64,000 bases of DNA from Margaritifera margaritifera (GCA_029931535.1 JAQPZY010001240.1:1230001-1294000), one strand, 5' to 3'. Shown: positions 1 through 12,871, counted from the stretch's first letter. Numbers and translations: made by a program. Notes: generated by a model not told the origin, from the letters alone.

Positions 1-512
1 ATTTATAAGTTATCAGTTCATTACTATGCTTGACGTATCTTTTTTAATAACCATAATATTCGCTTTTAATACTAAAGTCTCTCTCTCTGTCTCGGTTTTT
101 TTGTGTGGTTGGTTGTCTTTTTCTTGTTGTTGTTGTTGCTGTGTTTAACTATCACACAGACAGAGAGAGCGGGAGTGAAAGAGAGAAATGGCTTTTTTTT
201 TTTTTTTTCAAAACTTTGTTATAGGTTAAATACAAAATGAACCATCAAAACTAGATTACAGAACTGATATAGATATATGTGCCACATAGCCAAGGAATTT
301 ACAGTATGGCCCTTCTATCGCCTGGCCTTTGCAACTTTGCATCATTGTACTCGTGTAACAATGCAGGAAAATCTCATGAAAATTTTGCACATACTTTTAT
401 AAAGACTCGGTTCGATGTAGATTACTTGGTGTACATTCAGTTGTAAGGTTTTCATCCAACACATATTCTCCTTTCTCACTCTACAGATTTACAATGTTTG
501 TCTTAAGTAAAG

Positions 513-515
<3 letters not shown>

Positions 516-583
<68 letters not shown>
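516..583. repeat. (GA)n microsatellite
   Basis: About 34 uninterrupted GA dinucleotides are seen directly. A shorter imperfect GA/CT-rich patch lies around 75-190. Nothing in the flanks suggests a gene. Confidence 0.97.
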
Positions 584-584
<1 letters not shown>

Positions 585-776
585 AGAGGGGAATCTCGAT
601 CAAATTATGAGACGTGCTTTATTTATTTACAAATTGTAGGTCTACTGTTGAAACAATAATTTTCATATATGTCTATACGTACCAGGCGAATCACAATTTG
701 ATATACCGACAGAAGTGTCATATCAGATTAAATTGCTTTATACCAACACTTCCAAAGTCATGATATTTTCATGTAT

Positions 777-778
<2 letters not shown>

Positions 779-843
<65 letters not shown>

Positions 844-1036
844 TGTTGTTTGAGTATCATATATGTGATATATATCCTATTGCTTGAGTCTCATGTATGT
901 GATATATATGGTATTGTTTGAGTCTCATGTATGTGATATATATATATACTGTTGTTTGAGTATCATATATGTGATATATATGCTATTGTTTGAGTCTCAT
1001 GTATGTGATATATATATACTGTTGTTTGAGTATCAT

Positions 1037-1093
<57 letters not shown>
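779..1093. repeat. Minisatellite between two (TA)n tracts
   Basis: Pure (TA)n runs at 779-842 and 1041-1093 enclose roughly six copies of a unit of about 40-45 bp that reads like TGTTTGAGTCTCATGTATG followed by GTGATATATA. The units alternate between a TACTGTTGTTTGAGTATCAT form and a CTATTGTTTGAGTCTCAT form, which suggests a higher-order dimer. The apparent open frame across it is an effect of the repeat and is not a gene. Confidence 0.9.
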
Positions 1094-1100
<7 letters not shown>

Positions 1101-1437
1101 TGAGTTTAAGACATTATCCTAAAAGTATGTCTATATAAGAGTATTCACTGTCTGATTCCACTATAAATTTGCTGCCTCTTTGTAAGTAGACTATGTGGTC
1201 TTTCTGACATACTTTTAAATTTACAGCATTGTTATATTATGTATGTCGCTTTAAAAGAATACGTAATGTCTCCAAAAATATTAACTTCGAATTACTGAGC
1301 TGCAATGATAATTTGGTTTCCAATTAAATCAATTCAACATCGACAATACGCGTGATATCAAAGTGTCTGTCTACTTTTTCTGAACAATTTTATTTTCTGC
1401 CATTACTACTTTAAGTTCCTTACATGTTTCTTTCCTT

Positions 1438-1960
1438 TGTTACGACTCAATGGTCTAGAAAAATGTAACAGAAAGAAAGTGAAACCAACAACTAAAGTAA
1501 AAATCAACAAGCAATTTAATTCTAGATAATTAAAATGAAAAATAAAAAAGACACTTACAGTAATGCGTATTAAAATCCAAATAATCCAATAAGAAAGGGT
1601 TCTAATCACAAGTCCTAAATATAGAATATTCCGAATTCACGGCTGTGACCTTGAATGCTATGATGTGGCAATGGTCTTCAAAGTCCTGATGTACTAGTAG
1701 TCTTTAATGTGCTGATCTCAAAATGAAGTACTCCAAAATATTTCTGTATAAGTTCAGATAAATTTCAAAATCATCAATTAAAAATCCAAAATCCAAAAGT
1801 CTATGAGCACTGCTATAATCCAATGAATATTTAAATAATTCCTCTCTTAAAATTTAGAACTACTTTCCATAACTGTAATAGCTCTTTACAAGACTGATAG
1901 TAATGTCGAAAACTGAAAAACTGTCCACTGATACATGGTATATATAAAGATTGGTCACAT
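1438..1960 (-). mobile_element. Possible LTR relic (same family as 57880 and 62789)
   Basis: The stretch opens with TGTTACGACT and is followed 29 bp later by TGTAACAGAAAGAAAGTGAAAC, which recurs almost identically at 57908. The complement of the LTR end near 63679 also shares the TGTTACGACT start and a TGTAACA-AAAGAAAG block. If this is an LTR, its 3' end lies at 1438 and it reads on the minus strand. A TATATAAAG near 1940 could be its old promoter. The far boundary is unclear; a GTAACA ending at 2393 is one candidate. No target duplication was found, so this call is tentative. Confidence 0.4.
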
Positions 1961-2715
1961 GACTTAATGTTCTAGAATATGTGTCATCTTAATGGAATTT
2001 TACTTGTATGGACATGACTGTTTACACACAACTCTAAAAAATTTCCAGTTTTATCTGTAAACAAAATCAGCCTTGACCTTCAAATACATTGTTTATCAAA
2101 ACTATCCTTTAAGCTCAAATCTGAAGTAAACAACCTAATTCAAGGACACTAGTTAAACATGTTTTTCCTGATAAACACATTAAGATTTAAGCAAATATTA
2201 AAGTCAAGAAACATTTATAATTCCCTAAAATATCTATAATATTATATAAACATCATACATAACACCATATGCAGCATTGTGGATGAAATCCAGTGCATTA
2301 GTTATAATTACAGATCAACCAAGACTATCGTACTCATGTTAAGCATATGAGAACTCAGCGAAGACTATGTTGCATTTTCTGGAATTAGTAACATTTGAAT
2401 GACATAACAGGAATTTGTAGAGCAAGTCACCGTTCAAACACCATCCAAATCACACGTGTTTTTTTTTCTCCTCCTATGTAAAACCCCCAGATTTTAAACT
2501 CAGTAGATATATTATTTTCTGCTTAGGCTTTGGTTTGTTCTGAATGCAAGTAACATTCATCATTGTTTAGCAAACATCCAGAAAAATCACCGAAACAAAT
2601 CGTTTTCTTTGGAACGAAAACAGGATGCAATAACAGCTGATTGGCTCAATTAGTGAGGTGATCGCATTTAATCTTTTATATCTATAGCATATGTGATTAT
2701 TCTAACCTAAACGTC

Positions 2716-3996
2716 TCACTCTCGCGTCACTGACCACCTGTCTAACAGTTTTCTCCACACCAGTCTGGCAACATGCCAAGGTGCAGCATTGCTCCGGCTA
2801 TTCCTCTGCATTGAAAGGGCAAACTTCTTCATTGCCATTTCTGTATTTCCTTTCAGTAGGTATCAGTCGTCACCAAGGAGATTTAAGGAAACTGGCAGAT
2901 GGGAATTAGGAGGCTTGCAGCATATGTTTTGCATTGTTTGTAGGACATTGTCAGCTTCTTCTTGACTTTCCATACGGCAGTATGCTAGAAAAGCTAGATA
3001 AATTACTTACAAGTATGGATAAACCACCAAACATTGTCTGAATATGGAAAGATGGTTTAAAGAATCCATTCTATGCCGAACTATAAACATCTCAATCTTC
3101 GCATTTCTTGGTTCAGCGTATATCTCATTCTTCAGAAATATGACTTCTTCCACACGCGAAAATATACTTTCTAAAATGGCTCGCATGCCGGTCATGACGC
3201 TCTTGTCAGTGCAGTTGCTTATTGAATTTAACTGGATTTTCCTCGTTTGTTTAATCAGATATTTTGATTGTCCATTTTCACGAACATATGTACTAAATCC
3301 ATCGAGTTGACGCTTTAAATACATTTGAAGCACTTTGTATACAGTAGAGAGTGGATTGAAGATTTCCACGCATATATGCATAGTTCGCCTGTTTTGTTAG
3401 ACAATCCATTTGGTTTCTCCAGCATGAAATTGGAATATATAACTCACCAACGTCCTCCAATATGCCGATGTCTACCATCCCCACGATTGGACGACGTGCG
3501 ATTGAAAGACAATGAGTTCCATAGTTACTGCATACGCTTGCAAGTATATTTTGCAACATCTCCTTCGAGCGAGCATCATTGCAAGTGTGCACGTCTAGCA
3601 TAAGATTATGTATTATATCAACAAACCTGCACTGTATTCTATCTGACTCGTTCAATTCACACAATTCTGCTCCGGCTCAAAAAGCTGGTAATGCTGCTAA
3701 TGCTAGTGTCTCAACAAATGAACTAAGATATGAATGATCATCCAACTCACCGATTAACCTTCTCAGTAGCTCATATGCTTCTTCTGTCCCGTTTTTATTG
3801 TGAAGACTATTGATGAAACTGTGATCCATGGCAAAGTTGGAGAGTCTGGTCAAAACTGGCCATCCTTCATAAATAATGCATTGTATGCTATACAACACCT
3901 TTCCCTTGTTATCTGGTGTAACCTTCCCAATGAAAAGATTTTCGTCTGACATAAAATAACCTGGACAGTTTCCATCCTCAACGTACTGAGCTAAGT
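2716..3996 (-). pseudogene. Decayed helical-repeat (TPR-like) protein gene, terminal exon
   Basis: Read on the minus strand from 3996 to 2716, about 425 codons of coding-like sequence are recoverable, but they are broken by in-frame stops at 3677-3679 (TGA), 3007-3009 (TAA) and 2863-2865 (TGA) and by one frameshift between 3381 and 3293. Coding quality resumes in the same frame after each stop. Helix-pair motifs recur, for example AYMRGNLQSTLYCIQSA, AYCRMESQEEADNVLQTMQ and YLLKGNTEMAMKKFALSMQ, in the style of TPR or other alpha-solenoid repeats. The upstream edge has a good splice acceptor (pyrimidine-rich, then ACAG at 3997-4000), so this looks like the last exon of a gene rather than an intronless retrocopy. 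I do not recognise the family. Sequencing error is an alternative to decay, but four lesions in 1.3 kb make that unlikely. Confidence 0.6.
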
Positions 3997-3999
3997 CTG

Positions 4000-4494
4000 T
4001 TCAAAACAAGAAATATGCACTCAATCAAACTGGCTGGAATCCATAATTGATGATCGATCAGCTGTTCAGTAAGCCTAGTGGGTAGGTATGAGGAAAAGTT
4101 GAGTTTCTAATCCTTTCAATTAAACGACGTCGTTTCGGTTATTGTAAACCGTATTTACGTTTAGACATTTTGGTAAATGCTGCAGCCTTAAGTGTATCTC
4201 AGCTAACTATTGCGGAACTACAGCCAAATGGTCTAAAAGCATATCGACATCTTTCAAAGGATAGTGGACGCTCATAATAGGGTAGCAAGTCCGCTATCCA
4301 TAAAGTCTCTGAGGGCAACACTTAGAAGCATGCGATATATTTACATACCTATGTGAACTTTTTTCATATTTCTTCTTTATTACATTTGCTTTATCAGAGA
4401 TAAACTGATGCTAGGAAAATGTACCTTTGTTGAATTTAGGTTTTTATCGTTGATATAAAGACCGTTAAAATTGAGCTTATCCCTAATCAAAAAC
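4000..4494. other. No feature seen
   Basis: AT-rich sequence upstream of the decayed solenoid gene. Earlier exons of that gene would be expected here or further right, but I could not pick any out by eye. Confidence 0.5.
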
Positions 4495-4640
4495 CGTCTT
4501 TATTTGAAAGTGAAACAAATGGGAGGGAAATTGTCATGGTTTCATATGGTTAAGAATATTACAACAAGACATTCATTTGATCTAAGGGACATAACTCTCA
4601 ATATTCAAAGGTAAATGTGCGATTTTACTTCATGTACGAC
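4495..4640 (+). repeat. Dispersed repeat, copy 1 (pairs with 6255-6420)
   Basis: About 150 bp is shared in direct orientation with 6255-6420, including TATTTGAAAGTGAAACAAAT, GGGAGGGAA.TTGTCATG and TTTGATCTAAGGGACATAAC. The AAGGGACATAACTCT block is, from memory, widespread in bivalve repeats. Neither copy has an open frame. Confidence 0.75.
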
Positions 4641-6254
4641 GTCCAATTGACTGGTTCAGATTAGGTGTAATAACTGAGGAGCTATCTTGAAAACACATGT
4701 TTTTAAATTCTTTAAATACATTTTTTTTAAACTTCGAAACCATGAAAAGCTTTTGTTTTGGACAATCGATCGCCATTCCAACCATTTAATAGTCTCTGAA
4801 AATGGATCAAAGATGTTCACAAAATAATACAGGTTATTTGTGCGTATGTTTGTTGAAGGAAATACAGGCAGTCTTTTTTCTTCTTCACGTTTCCATGCGG
4901 TGCAAGATTGTGATGACAGGTATTGGAGCTACAATAAAGGATGTTGCAGTAATTAATGTGAATAGTTTTGGTGTCGTTGTGGTCTAAAAGGAAGATGTCA
5001 AACGGAACTGGATGGAAACCCAAATGGAGACTCGGAACCAAATTCACAAAAGAGACCCAAAATGGAAATCAGCAAACACAAACGGGACTAAATGGACCCG
5101 AATGGAATTCAACTGACTCGAGCGAAGGTCCAAATGAATCGAAAAGGAATTTATTGGGCCCAAATGGAGGTTAATATAACCACTGTTCTGACAGGGGCAT
5201 ACCCCAAAGATAATATCAATATTTACTTCATAATGCTATGACATAAATGCATGTATTGGGGTAAAATTAAAGTTTGAGTTTGTAACTCGGGAAGATCTAT
5301 GCCTTTTGTACGTTAAACTGAAACACGTTTAATTGTATCTGAATACTGGATATAAAATATAATATTTTAGCAGGGTTATTGCTTATCAGTAATTGCACAA
5401 ACTAACGTATTTACCGAACACCTAGTAGACTGTTTAAAAAAAGCAGGTCCAAAGAGTTAGTGCCTACATACTTTCATTAATAGCCATATCAAGCTCACAG
5501 TTAAGTATTTTAATTTTGAGTATTTACCAATGATATAATTTACACAACATTACATCATTCACTCTTGGAAGTAGGAAGAATTTCTTACCACCAGACAGAT
5601 CCCCCAGCAATTAATTTCGCAAGATAATTGATTATAAAAGGTTCAAAAAGGTAGCATATCAAACTTAGGAGAACAAATTATGGCACTAAATTATGTTCAG
5701 ATTTGAAGTTATCCGAATGATTATTATCTCTTGAGAAAATGTTGGAGGTTTTATATTTTAAGATTTTACTCTTGTCGCAAACTGAGTTCTGATAGAGGAG
5801 CCGATTTTATTAATTTTGTTTTCAATATCTGTAGAATTCTCTGACCTAGGTGAGGGGCAGTTATAAACTGCTCTTGTGGTGAGACTTTTCGGTACTGGTG
5901 CAAAACCAATGTCTATCTGGCACAGGTGTTTGGCCCTACCCATATTGCAGTAGAGAGGCAAGGTTAGGTAAAAGCCGAAGGGGGAGGGGAGATAAAATAG
6001 AGCATACCAGATTGGGAATACATGGGTCTTTCCCTCTCTATGTGGGCATGCCAGTAGGGGCGTGAGTGATGGGCTATTATACTACTTAAGTAGACTGTCA
6101 ACATATATTAGTAGGTCCTGACCAAGGCAATACTGCGACCAATTTACTTCCGTTAGTTTGGGTTTAAGAACAATGTCTTTGTCTGGTAAACATTCTGCTG
6201 TGGCAATTTTGTGTTTTCATCTTTGCATTAAGTGCTGTTATCGCAAATTGATAA
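4641..6254. other. No gene; cryptic AAATGGA-rich patch at 4990-5170
   Basis: Within 4990-5170 the motif (C)CAAATGGA recurs at irregular 10-40 bp spacing, giving a short open frame rich in Gly, Asn and Pro. It looks like a decayed minisatellite. I see nothing supportable in the remainder. Confidence 0.45.
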
Positions 6255-6420
6255 CCGCATTTATTGAAAGTAAAACAAATGGGAGGGAATTTGTCATGAT
6301 TTCTTAGGGTAATGTTTATTACCGGAAATATAGTAATTTGATCTAAGGGACATAACTCTCAATATTTGAAGGCACAAGAACGAGTTCTTTTTGACTGTTC
6401 ATCTCATGTACAATGATTAA
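6255..6420 (+). repeat. Dispersed repeat, copy 2 (pairs with 4495-4640)
   Basis: Second copy of the repeat described at 4495. It is diverged by small indels and has an extra GGTAATGTTTATTACC-type palindrome in the middle that copy 1 lacks. Confidence 0.75.
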
Positions 6421-6591
6421 GAGACAATCTAGATAGCAATTGGTTTCAAATAAAGTCGACACCTTTTTAAGATCCACCATCTAACCCTGATTTCCTGCTT
6501 AACAACTCTGTTGCTAAACTAACTAAATAATATACCGACACTCGCTGCAGATGCTACAATTCTTTTTATCAGGAAAGAAAAACAAAAAAAC

Positions 6592-6594
<3 letters not shown>

Positions 6595-6662
<68 letters not shown>

Positions 6663-6720
6663 TATATATATATAATATATGTGTGTATATATATATATAC
6701 ATATTGTATATATATGTGTG

Positions 6721-6769
<49 letters not shown>
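6595..6769. repeat. Compound (TA)n/(TG)n microsatellite
   Basis: Roughly 175 bp of TA dinucleotides interrupted by short ATGTGTGTAT pieces. Confidence 0.95.
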
Positions 6770-6771
<2 letters not shown>

Positions 6772-7206
6772 TAATAATTGTTGTTAAATCATAGATAAAA
6801 TCTGCAGATTATAAAATCATCTTAAAATATGCTAAAATTACAAAGTATTGATCGACGTTGTTGTGGAGATAGTGATCTGGTAGTGATAAAAATTGTAGTG
6901 GTAGTAGTATGAGTAGAATAAGTATTAGTAGCTGTTTTTGTTCTTGTTCATATTGTAGCTTTTGGTATTGATTTCAGCATATTGTTGCAGAAAGAGATGC
7001 ATGTGGTTGGTGGATATATGATTGTCTTTAAAAATCTGTTGTCGTTCTTCCAATGGGACAGAAGAAAAAAAAGAAGACAGCGACAGTGGCTGAAATTAAA
7101 ACCTATAAAAAGTATTAACTTTTATGTGTGAAAAATTTAAATACTTAGAAATCTCAATTTATTGTTGTCAACTTCCTTTTCCTAACTTAATTCTCGTGCT
7201 TCGGTT

Positions 7207-7427
7207 ACTGTATATACTCGCGTATAATTCGTATCCAAATGCAAACAACAGAGACCCTGATCTGCTGTCGCATAATGCGCCGGCAGATCATGATCTATGT
7301 TGTTTGTTTTATTGATTAGATCTTACAAACTTCATAGACCCTGACCTTTCGGCGCATTATGCCACGGCAGATCTGGATCTATGCAGTTTGCAGTTGGTAA
7401 CGACTTATACGCGAGTATATACACGGT
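7207..7427. mobile_element. MITE-like element made of nested palindromes
   Basis: Terminal inverted repeats of about 28 bp, with core TATATACTCGCGTATAA, lie at 7209-7236 and 7397-7425. Inside are two 65-bp units, 7242-7306 and 7326-7390. Each is itself a near-perfect palindrome that begins CAAAC, ends GTTTG and has a CGCATTATGC-type centre, and the two units resemble each other. There is no coding capacity. Inference: a non-autonomous DNA transposon. Target-site duplication and superfamily are not resolved. Confidence 0.75.
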
Positions 7428-7430
7428 TCA

Positions 7431-8519
7431 TAAAAAGTATTCGTGACAAGAGAGATGCTTAACCTAGCTTGCACGAAAGATTTAATTAGGAATCCGCCCT
7501 GAAATGAATTACCTTGGTCACCTGCATGTAGGATATACATGAACGGGAGGTAACTCGAAAGACTGTCTAGAGAATTCTAGGCAGCATTATTAAAGGCGGT
7601 ATTGCTTTTACAACTAAATTTCATCAAATAGCTTCGGCATGTGAGGATCTATTTTATTTTATTCATCCGTCCATCCATTCATCTGTCCATACACCCGCAC
7701 ATACACACAAATTAAATGGATCGATGTATTGTTAGATAGGTACATATCGATAGATATACATGAATCCAAGTGAATATTTATCTGGTTATATTTGATTATG
7801 CTGCTGTTTCTATTTCCATTAGCATTTTCTCTAAATTTGATTATGGTCTGATTTCAATTAGTATCACTTTATGAACTTAATCATAAGTTTAAATGTAAGT
7901 TTTAGTTTGCTTATGTGATGGTATATATTTTCAGATTTGTTTTGCAAGCTATAACTTATGCTAAATTATATTCTTTGGGTATGTCTTTGTGCCTTGAACT
8001 TCCTTGTTCAACCTTGTACATTATGCACACACTACCGTCAATACGATGTAGCAGTTGCTTTTTCTTTTCTTTTTGCAATTCCCAGAAGGAGAAACTGCAC
8101 ACTGTAGCATAGTAACGGTGGGAGGGGGCGGAAGGGGCGTCGCCATCATCGTCGCTCCGGGCGCCATTTACCCTTAGTACGCCACTGAAAACACATTTGT
8201 GTATTGTTTATAACTGTAGACTTAATTTAGATGTTGACATACAGGGAATAAGTGCAGATAGTCTATTTGATATATATGTAAATCTTCATTAAATTAATCC
8301 ACCTGTGATAAAAATATTTGCTTAATAACTTAGTGGGAATAACTGATCCCCGAAACAGATAAATGTAGCACATCTTAATTGATAAATAGATAGATGGAAG
8401 GATAGATACATTAACACGGCACGTTAAGGTCGAATTACTTACAGTTGTGAGATTGCATGTCTTGGGAGATTTTCCAAAAACTTTATTTAATTTCTAACCA
8501 TACAGTTGCTTCCATTCTC
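7431..8519. other. No gene; GC-rich repeat scrap at about 8115-8190
   Basis: The only notable stretch is a GC-rich patch (GGAGGGGGCGGAAGGGGCG, then CTCCGGGCGCCATTTACCC) that stands out from the AT-rich surroundings and resembles another patch at 18995-19085. It is probably a fragment of a dispersed repeat. Confidence 0.4.
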
Positions 8520-9740
8520 GTTATTTCTCATTCAATATAATCCAGTCTCAATAAGGAAAAGGAACTGTTTCCTTATTCCCTGTTCGGGCGGATAAGGGAT
8601 TAGAAACTTATTTTTTATTCATTATTAGGTGTCAACCGGGACAAAATTGAATGCTTCCTTTTTTTTCCCTTATTCAATCTGAATGAAAAATGAGGAAATA
8701 GATCCAATTCTTTTTCATCTAATATTTCCTTGTTTGGGCCCATTGAGGAAAAGGAACTAGTTCCTTATTCATTGTTTGATTTCAACCAGAAACAGAAAAT
8801 GTTTCCTTTTTTCGTATTCGATCTAAATATAAAAAGATAAAAATATTTTCAACTATTGTTTCTCTGCTCTAAATAAGACAAACATAAAGTATTTCCTTAT
8901 TCGGATCCAAGCAGAAGAAATGCCTCTTTATCCGGTTTCAATCAGAAAAATAAAATATTTCCCTATTTATTTTTCGTTATCAATAAAAAAAAAAGGGGGT
9001 TAACAAAATGCAAGTCCTTTTTATCTGGTGTCAATAAAGGAAAAAGAATATTTCCTTATTGGGACCAAATAGGGAGAAATTAAATACGTTTTCGTTCCTT
9101 GTTCCGTCTGAACGCGGAGAAAGAATATTTCTTTATCCCTTATTCGATGCAAATAAAAGAAGAGACAAATAATTCTAAGTATTATTTCTCTAATCCAAAC
9201 AAGGAAAACAAATAATGTTTTCTTAACCGAACCCATTAAAGAGAAAGGAAACTGTTCCTTGTTCCTTACATGACTTGAACCAGAAAAAGAAAATATTTCC
9301 TTATTCCTTTTTCAGTCCAAATAAAAAAGGAAAGAAATAATTCAGCGTTTTGTTTGCCTGTTCTGAATAAGGAAAAATATAACATTTCCATAGTCAAACT
9401 CAGAAAGGAAATACTTCCTGATTCCTTGTTAGGTTTTAACATGGAAAATGGAGATATTTCCTTGTTCCCTATTCAATGTAAAGAAAAAAGGAGAGAAATA
9501 ATTCTAAGTCTTGTGTCTCTATACTAAAAAAGAACAAAAGAAGAAATGGTTCCTCATTCCTTATTCGGGTTTAACCAGGAAATGAAAATATATCCCCCCC
9601 CCCCGCCCTGTTCCTTATTTGGTCCTATGAAGAAAAAAGAGAAATCATTCTAAGTCCGGTTTGTCTGCTGTGAGAAATGAAAACAATAATTCTTTCTTCT
9701 GACCCAAAAAGAAAAGAAGAAATAATTTCTTATTCACAGG
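8520..9740 (+). repeat. Degenerate satellite, block 1
   Basis: A loose unit of about 50-75 bp recurs many times. It has the form TTCCTTATTC, a short variable part such as GGTTTCAACCAG, then GGAAAAGGAAATATTTCC. The half-units TTCCTTATT and AATAAGGAA are complementary, so single strands could fold extensively. Identity between units is low. Short open frames inside it are repeat effects. Confidence 0.85.
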
Positions 9741-10139
9741 TTTTTATCGCTCACACATCAATGAACTTACAAGTCAAATGGTCAGTCCTTAAATACATAC
9801 ATAAATACATGAAGGAATTCATGCGTACATATATCATACATATGTACCCCTAGCGTAATTTTGTAACATAGGCCGGAGAGATTGGTATTCCGAATTAATC
9901 TCTGCACATATTTGTCGATATAGGTTGACACTTTTATAGAAGAAAAACAAAATAACTATCCATCCTTAAACAAGACAAACTCAGCATGTAAATACTATAA
10001 ACAATATACTAAGATCATTACATTAATTACTTTTATCTCTTATTTGTTATTCAATACGACAAATTGCATTCTGTATACCCTTTTTGGGGCAGGACATAAA
10101 AATTGCAAATTATATAACCATTGTCATGGTTATACCGAA
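9741..10139. other. Unique AT-rich spacer between satellite blocks
   Basis: This stretch lacks the TTCCTTATTC unit. It holds a short ACAT-rich piece at 9795-9845 and nothing else that I can name. Confidence 0.5.
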
Positions 10140-11060
10140 TTCGGTCGCAATAATGAAATATTCTGTTTTTCCATAGTGAAAGATTTATTGCTCTCTTTTC
10201 TTATTAATAAGGAACAAGAAATTATGCCATTTCTCCTGCTTAAAACTGGAAAAGAAACAAGCAATTATTTCCTTTTTTCCTTATTGGGTTCGATAAAGGA
10301 TTTTTTCTTCATTTTGAGGAACAGAGACACAAGATTTATGATCACTTCACGCTTTCTTATAATAGACAAAAAATGGAATGAGTACATATTTTATGTTCCC
10401 TGGTCTACACCGAATAAGAAATAAGTAAACGTGTCTTGTTTATTTATTGGGTCCAAACTAGGAACTGCTATTTTTTCTTATTCAGAGGAGAGAAACAGAC
10501 TTGGAGTTATTTATCTTATTCTTTATTTTAGATCATATCAGGAAAAAGGAAATAATGAACTTTTTCCATTTTTCTCACTGGGTCAGAATTAGAAAGAAAA
10601 TACTATTTTATTTTCCATATTCATCTCAGAGAAAGAAGATTTGGAATTGTTTATATCATCTCCTAATTAGATCTAATAAGAAAATATTTTCTTTTTCCAA
10701 GTTTAAACCGAATAAGAAATCATAACCTTTTTCATTCTTCCTTTTTCTGTCCGAATAGGGAATAAATAAGTCTTTTATGTTTCCTTATTCAAACTAAATA
10801 CGGAATAAGGAACTATTTTCATTTACCTTATTTGGTTTGCATAGGGAATGAGAAAACATTCGTTTTGCCTTGTTCAGACAGAAAAGGAATAAGCAATATT
10901 TTCCTTTGTCCTTATTCGCTCCAAATTGGTTCATTCAGACTAAATCTGGAATAAGGAACTATTTTATTTTTCGTTATTCGCTCCAGTAGAGAATAATGGA
11001 ATATTTCCCTTCTCCTTGATCAGACTGAATAAGGAAGATGGGACTCTTTCTTTCTCCCTT
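10140..11060 (-). repeat. Degenerate satellite, block 2 (probably inverted)
   Basis: The same vocabulary as block 1, but the order most often reads GAATAAGGAA.TATTTTC then TTCCTTATTCGGTCC. That is closer to the reverse complement of block 1, so the blocks may face each other across a ~400-bp spacer. Because the unit is partly palindromic, orientation needs a dot plot. The 126-residue open frame at 10044-10424 largely falls in this block and has no sign of being a gene. Confidence 0.7.
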
Positions 11061-12328
11061 AATGAATATGAATATAAAAACAGAAAACAACGTTTTCGTC
11101 ATATTTAATTTAAAACTTTTTGTTTTGTTTGTTTCTTTGTTTGAGGTTGTGGGTGGGGGGATTGTTTTGTTCATTATGCTGTTAGTATACACTAGGTAAT
11201 ACTTTTTCAGATTTGTACCAGCACTCGTTAATATTCAACTCATGTTCGTGTCTTGAACAATTTCTCTCTATAAATACATTTTATATCACTCACCTGCAAT
11301 TCGTTGCAACACAGTCTGAATAGATCTTGCCTCCTTTCGATTTGGAATGTTTCCTCAAAGACACATCTTGTTTCAAGTATCAGCGGCATCATGTAACGGG
11401 TTTTCATATATGAACACATAAGAGGGCTTTATTATGTCTTTTTTAGCACAGTATGTACACATCCTGTCAGATTTACTGAACATGCCGAACGAACAGCTCT
11501 ATTGTAACATAAAAATAGGGGAATCGGATTGAAATGTCGCCCCTGTTTGTATTAGATGTTAATGCGATGATTATTCCTGACTTCCCTAATTTGCACTCGA
11601 GAATAGACCAGTCCCTACTGACATCATCCTGGAAAAATCAAGTTTCCTTTCAAACAGGATGTGGTCTTTAAACTGCAGTGGGTGAATAATTAGGAAAACG
11701 AATCGGACAGCGAAAATGTGGCAATCACAAGTTGAACATGAGCAGTAATTTCAAAGCATATACACCGCATTGCAGACCTCAAAAATACTTTCGAAATTAA
11801 CGTAGTGTGGTTTCAAATAAATTGTATTTGAAATCTGTCATAGACTACATGGCAGGTCGTCTAATTTTGTTTTAAAACCCATGACAAATTCTAACATCAG
11901 TTGTAAAAATGACACATATCTAATGTAATTGAGCTTATATCGGTTATTGGAGCGGTCGACTAATACACAGGGACCTACAGAGGTAAGTGGCCGCTTTGCG
12001 CAGTTAGCAACCAACCAAATTTCAATTCTTGTTAATAAGCAGGCTAATCAGGTCACATAAAAAAATCACTGTTCGTCATCCACGAATTTAGGTCCTATAT
12101 GTAGGGATCAACAAACACTACATAGTAATAGAATATCATGTTCAGATGAAATGTAATCAATCGTGAGCGACTACAGCTGAATAGTTAATAATAATATTTA
12201 ACAATGCGTGGAGAATCACTATCTGCGCTTCATGGTGGCCAACCTCTATCAAGGGTGATACAATAAGTAGAGGGCAGATGCGGATGTTCACTGTAAAGAG
12301 GTTTTAATCATTAAGATATAGAAATATA
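11061..12328. other. No feature seen
   Basis: AT-rich sequence with no open frame, tandem repeat or splice-bounded coding stretch that I could support. Confidence 0.5.
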
Positions 12329-12865
12329 TGACAGAGATTAAAAGATATTTAAAAAAGTCATCAGTCCATAAATATCAATACATCGTTACTAGCAGATACT
12401 TGGGCATTTTACAAGAATCCCTATACCATGTTTTATAGGTCTGTCTGCATTCAACATGATTGTTGGGATGGTTTTATCGTATTTTGCACCAGTCGTACAT
12501 GTACTGAGGGCTTGATTCGAATGACTCGGATGAATATTTCGAATTTGTTGTATTGATAAAACAAGGAACTATTTTCTATAGATATATTTAGAAACAAAAT
12601 GCATATAGCTCAGCATATATTTGTGTATATACTAATTGGGCATAAAATATAAATACACGCACTTAACTAACTTTTGCCTTTGTGGCAGTTCTTGCTCAAG
12701 AGGCTCACTCTTCGGGTAAAATCAAAACGGGGAAGACAGTGGATACGTAATTTAGAAACACATACTTATAGCTATAATTAATTATTATTGCTATTATATT
12801 ATTTTCATTATTATTATTATAGTAGTAGTGGTTGTTTTTGTCTTTTTTATGTTTTTGCACGTTTG

Positions 12866-12871
12866 TCGTTG

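Noticed and set aside
884..1138. Open frame rich in Ile, Tyr and Cys
   Set aside because: It is the translation of TA tracts and a minisatellite. The protein repeat follows the DNA repeat.
10044..10725. Two long plus-strand open frames (126 and 74 codons)
   Set aside because: They fall in the TTCCTTATTC satellite and are rich in Phe, Lys and Ile from its composition. No domain, start context or splice signals.
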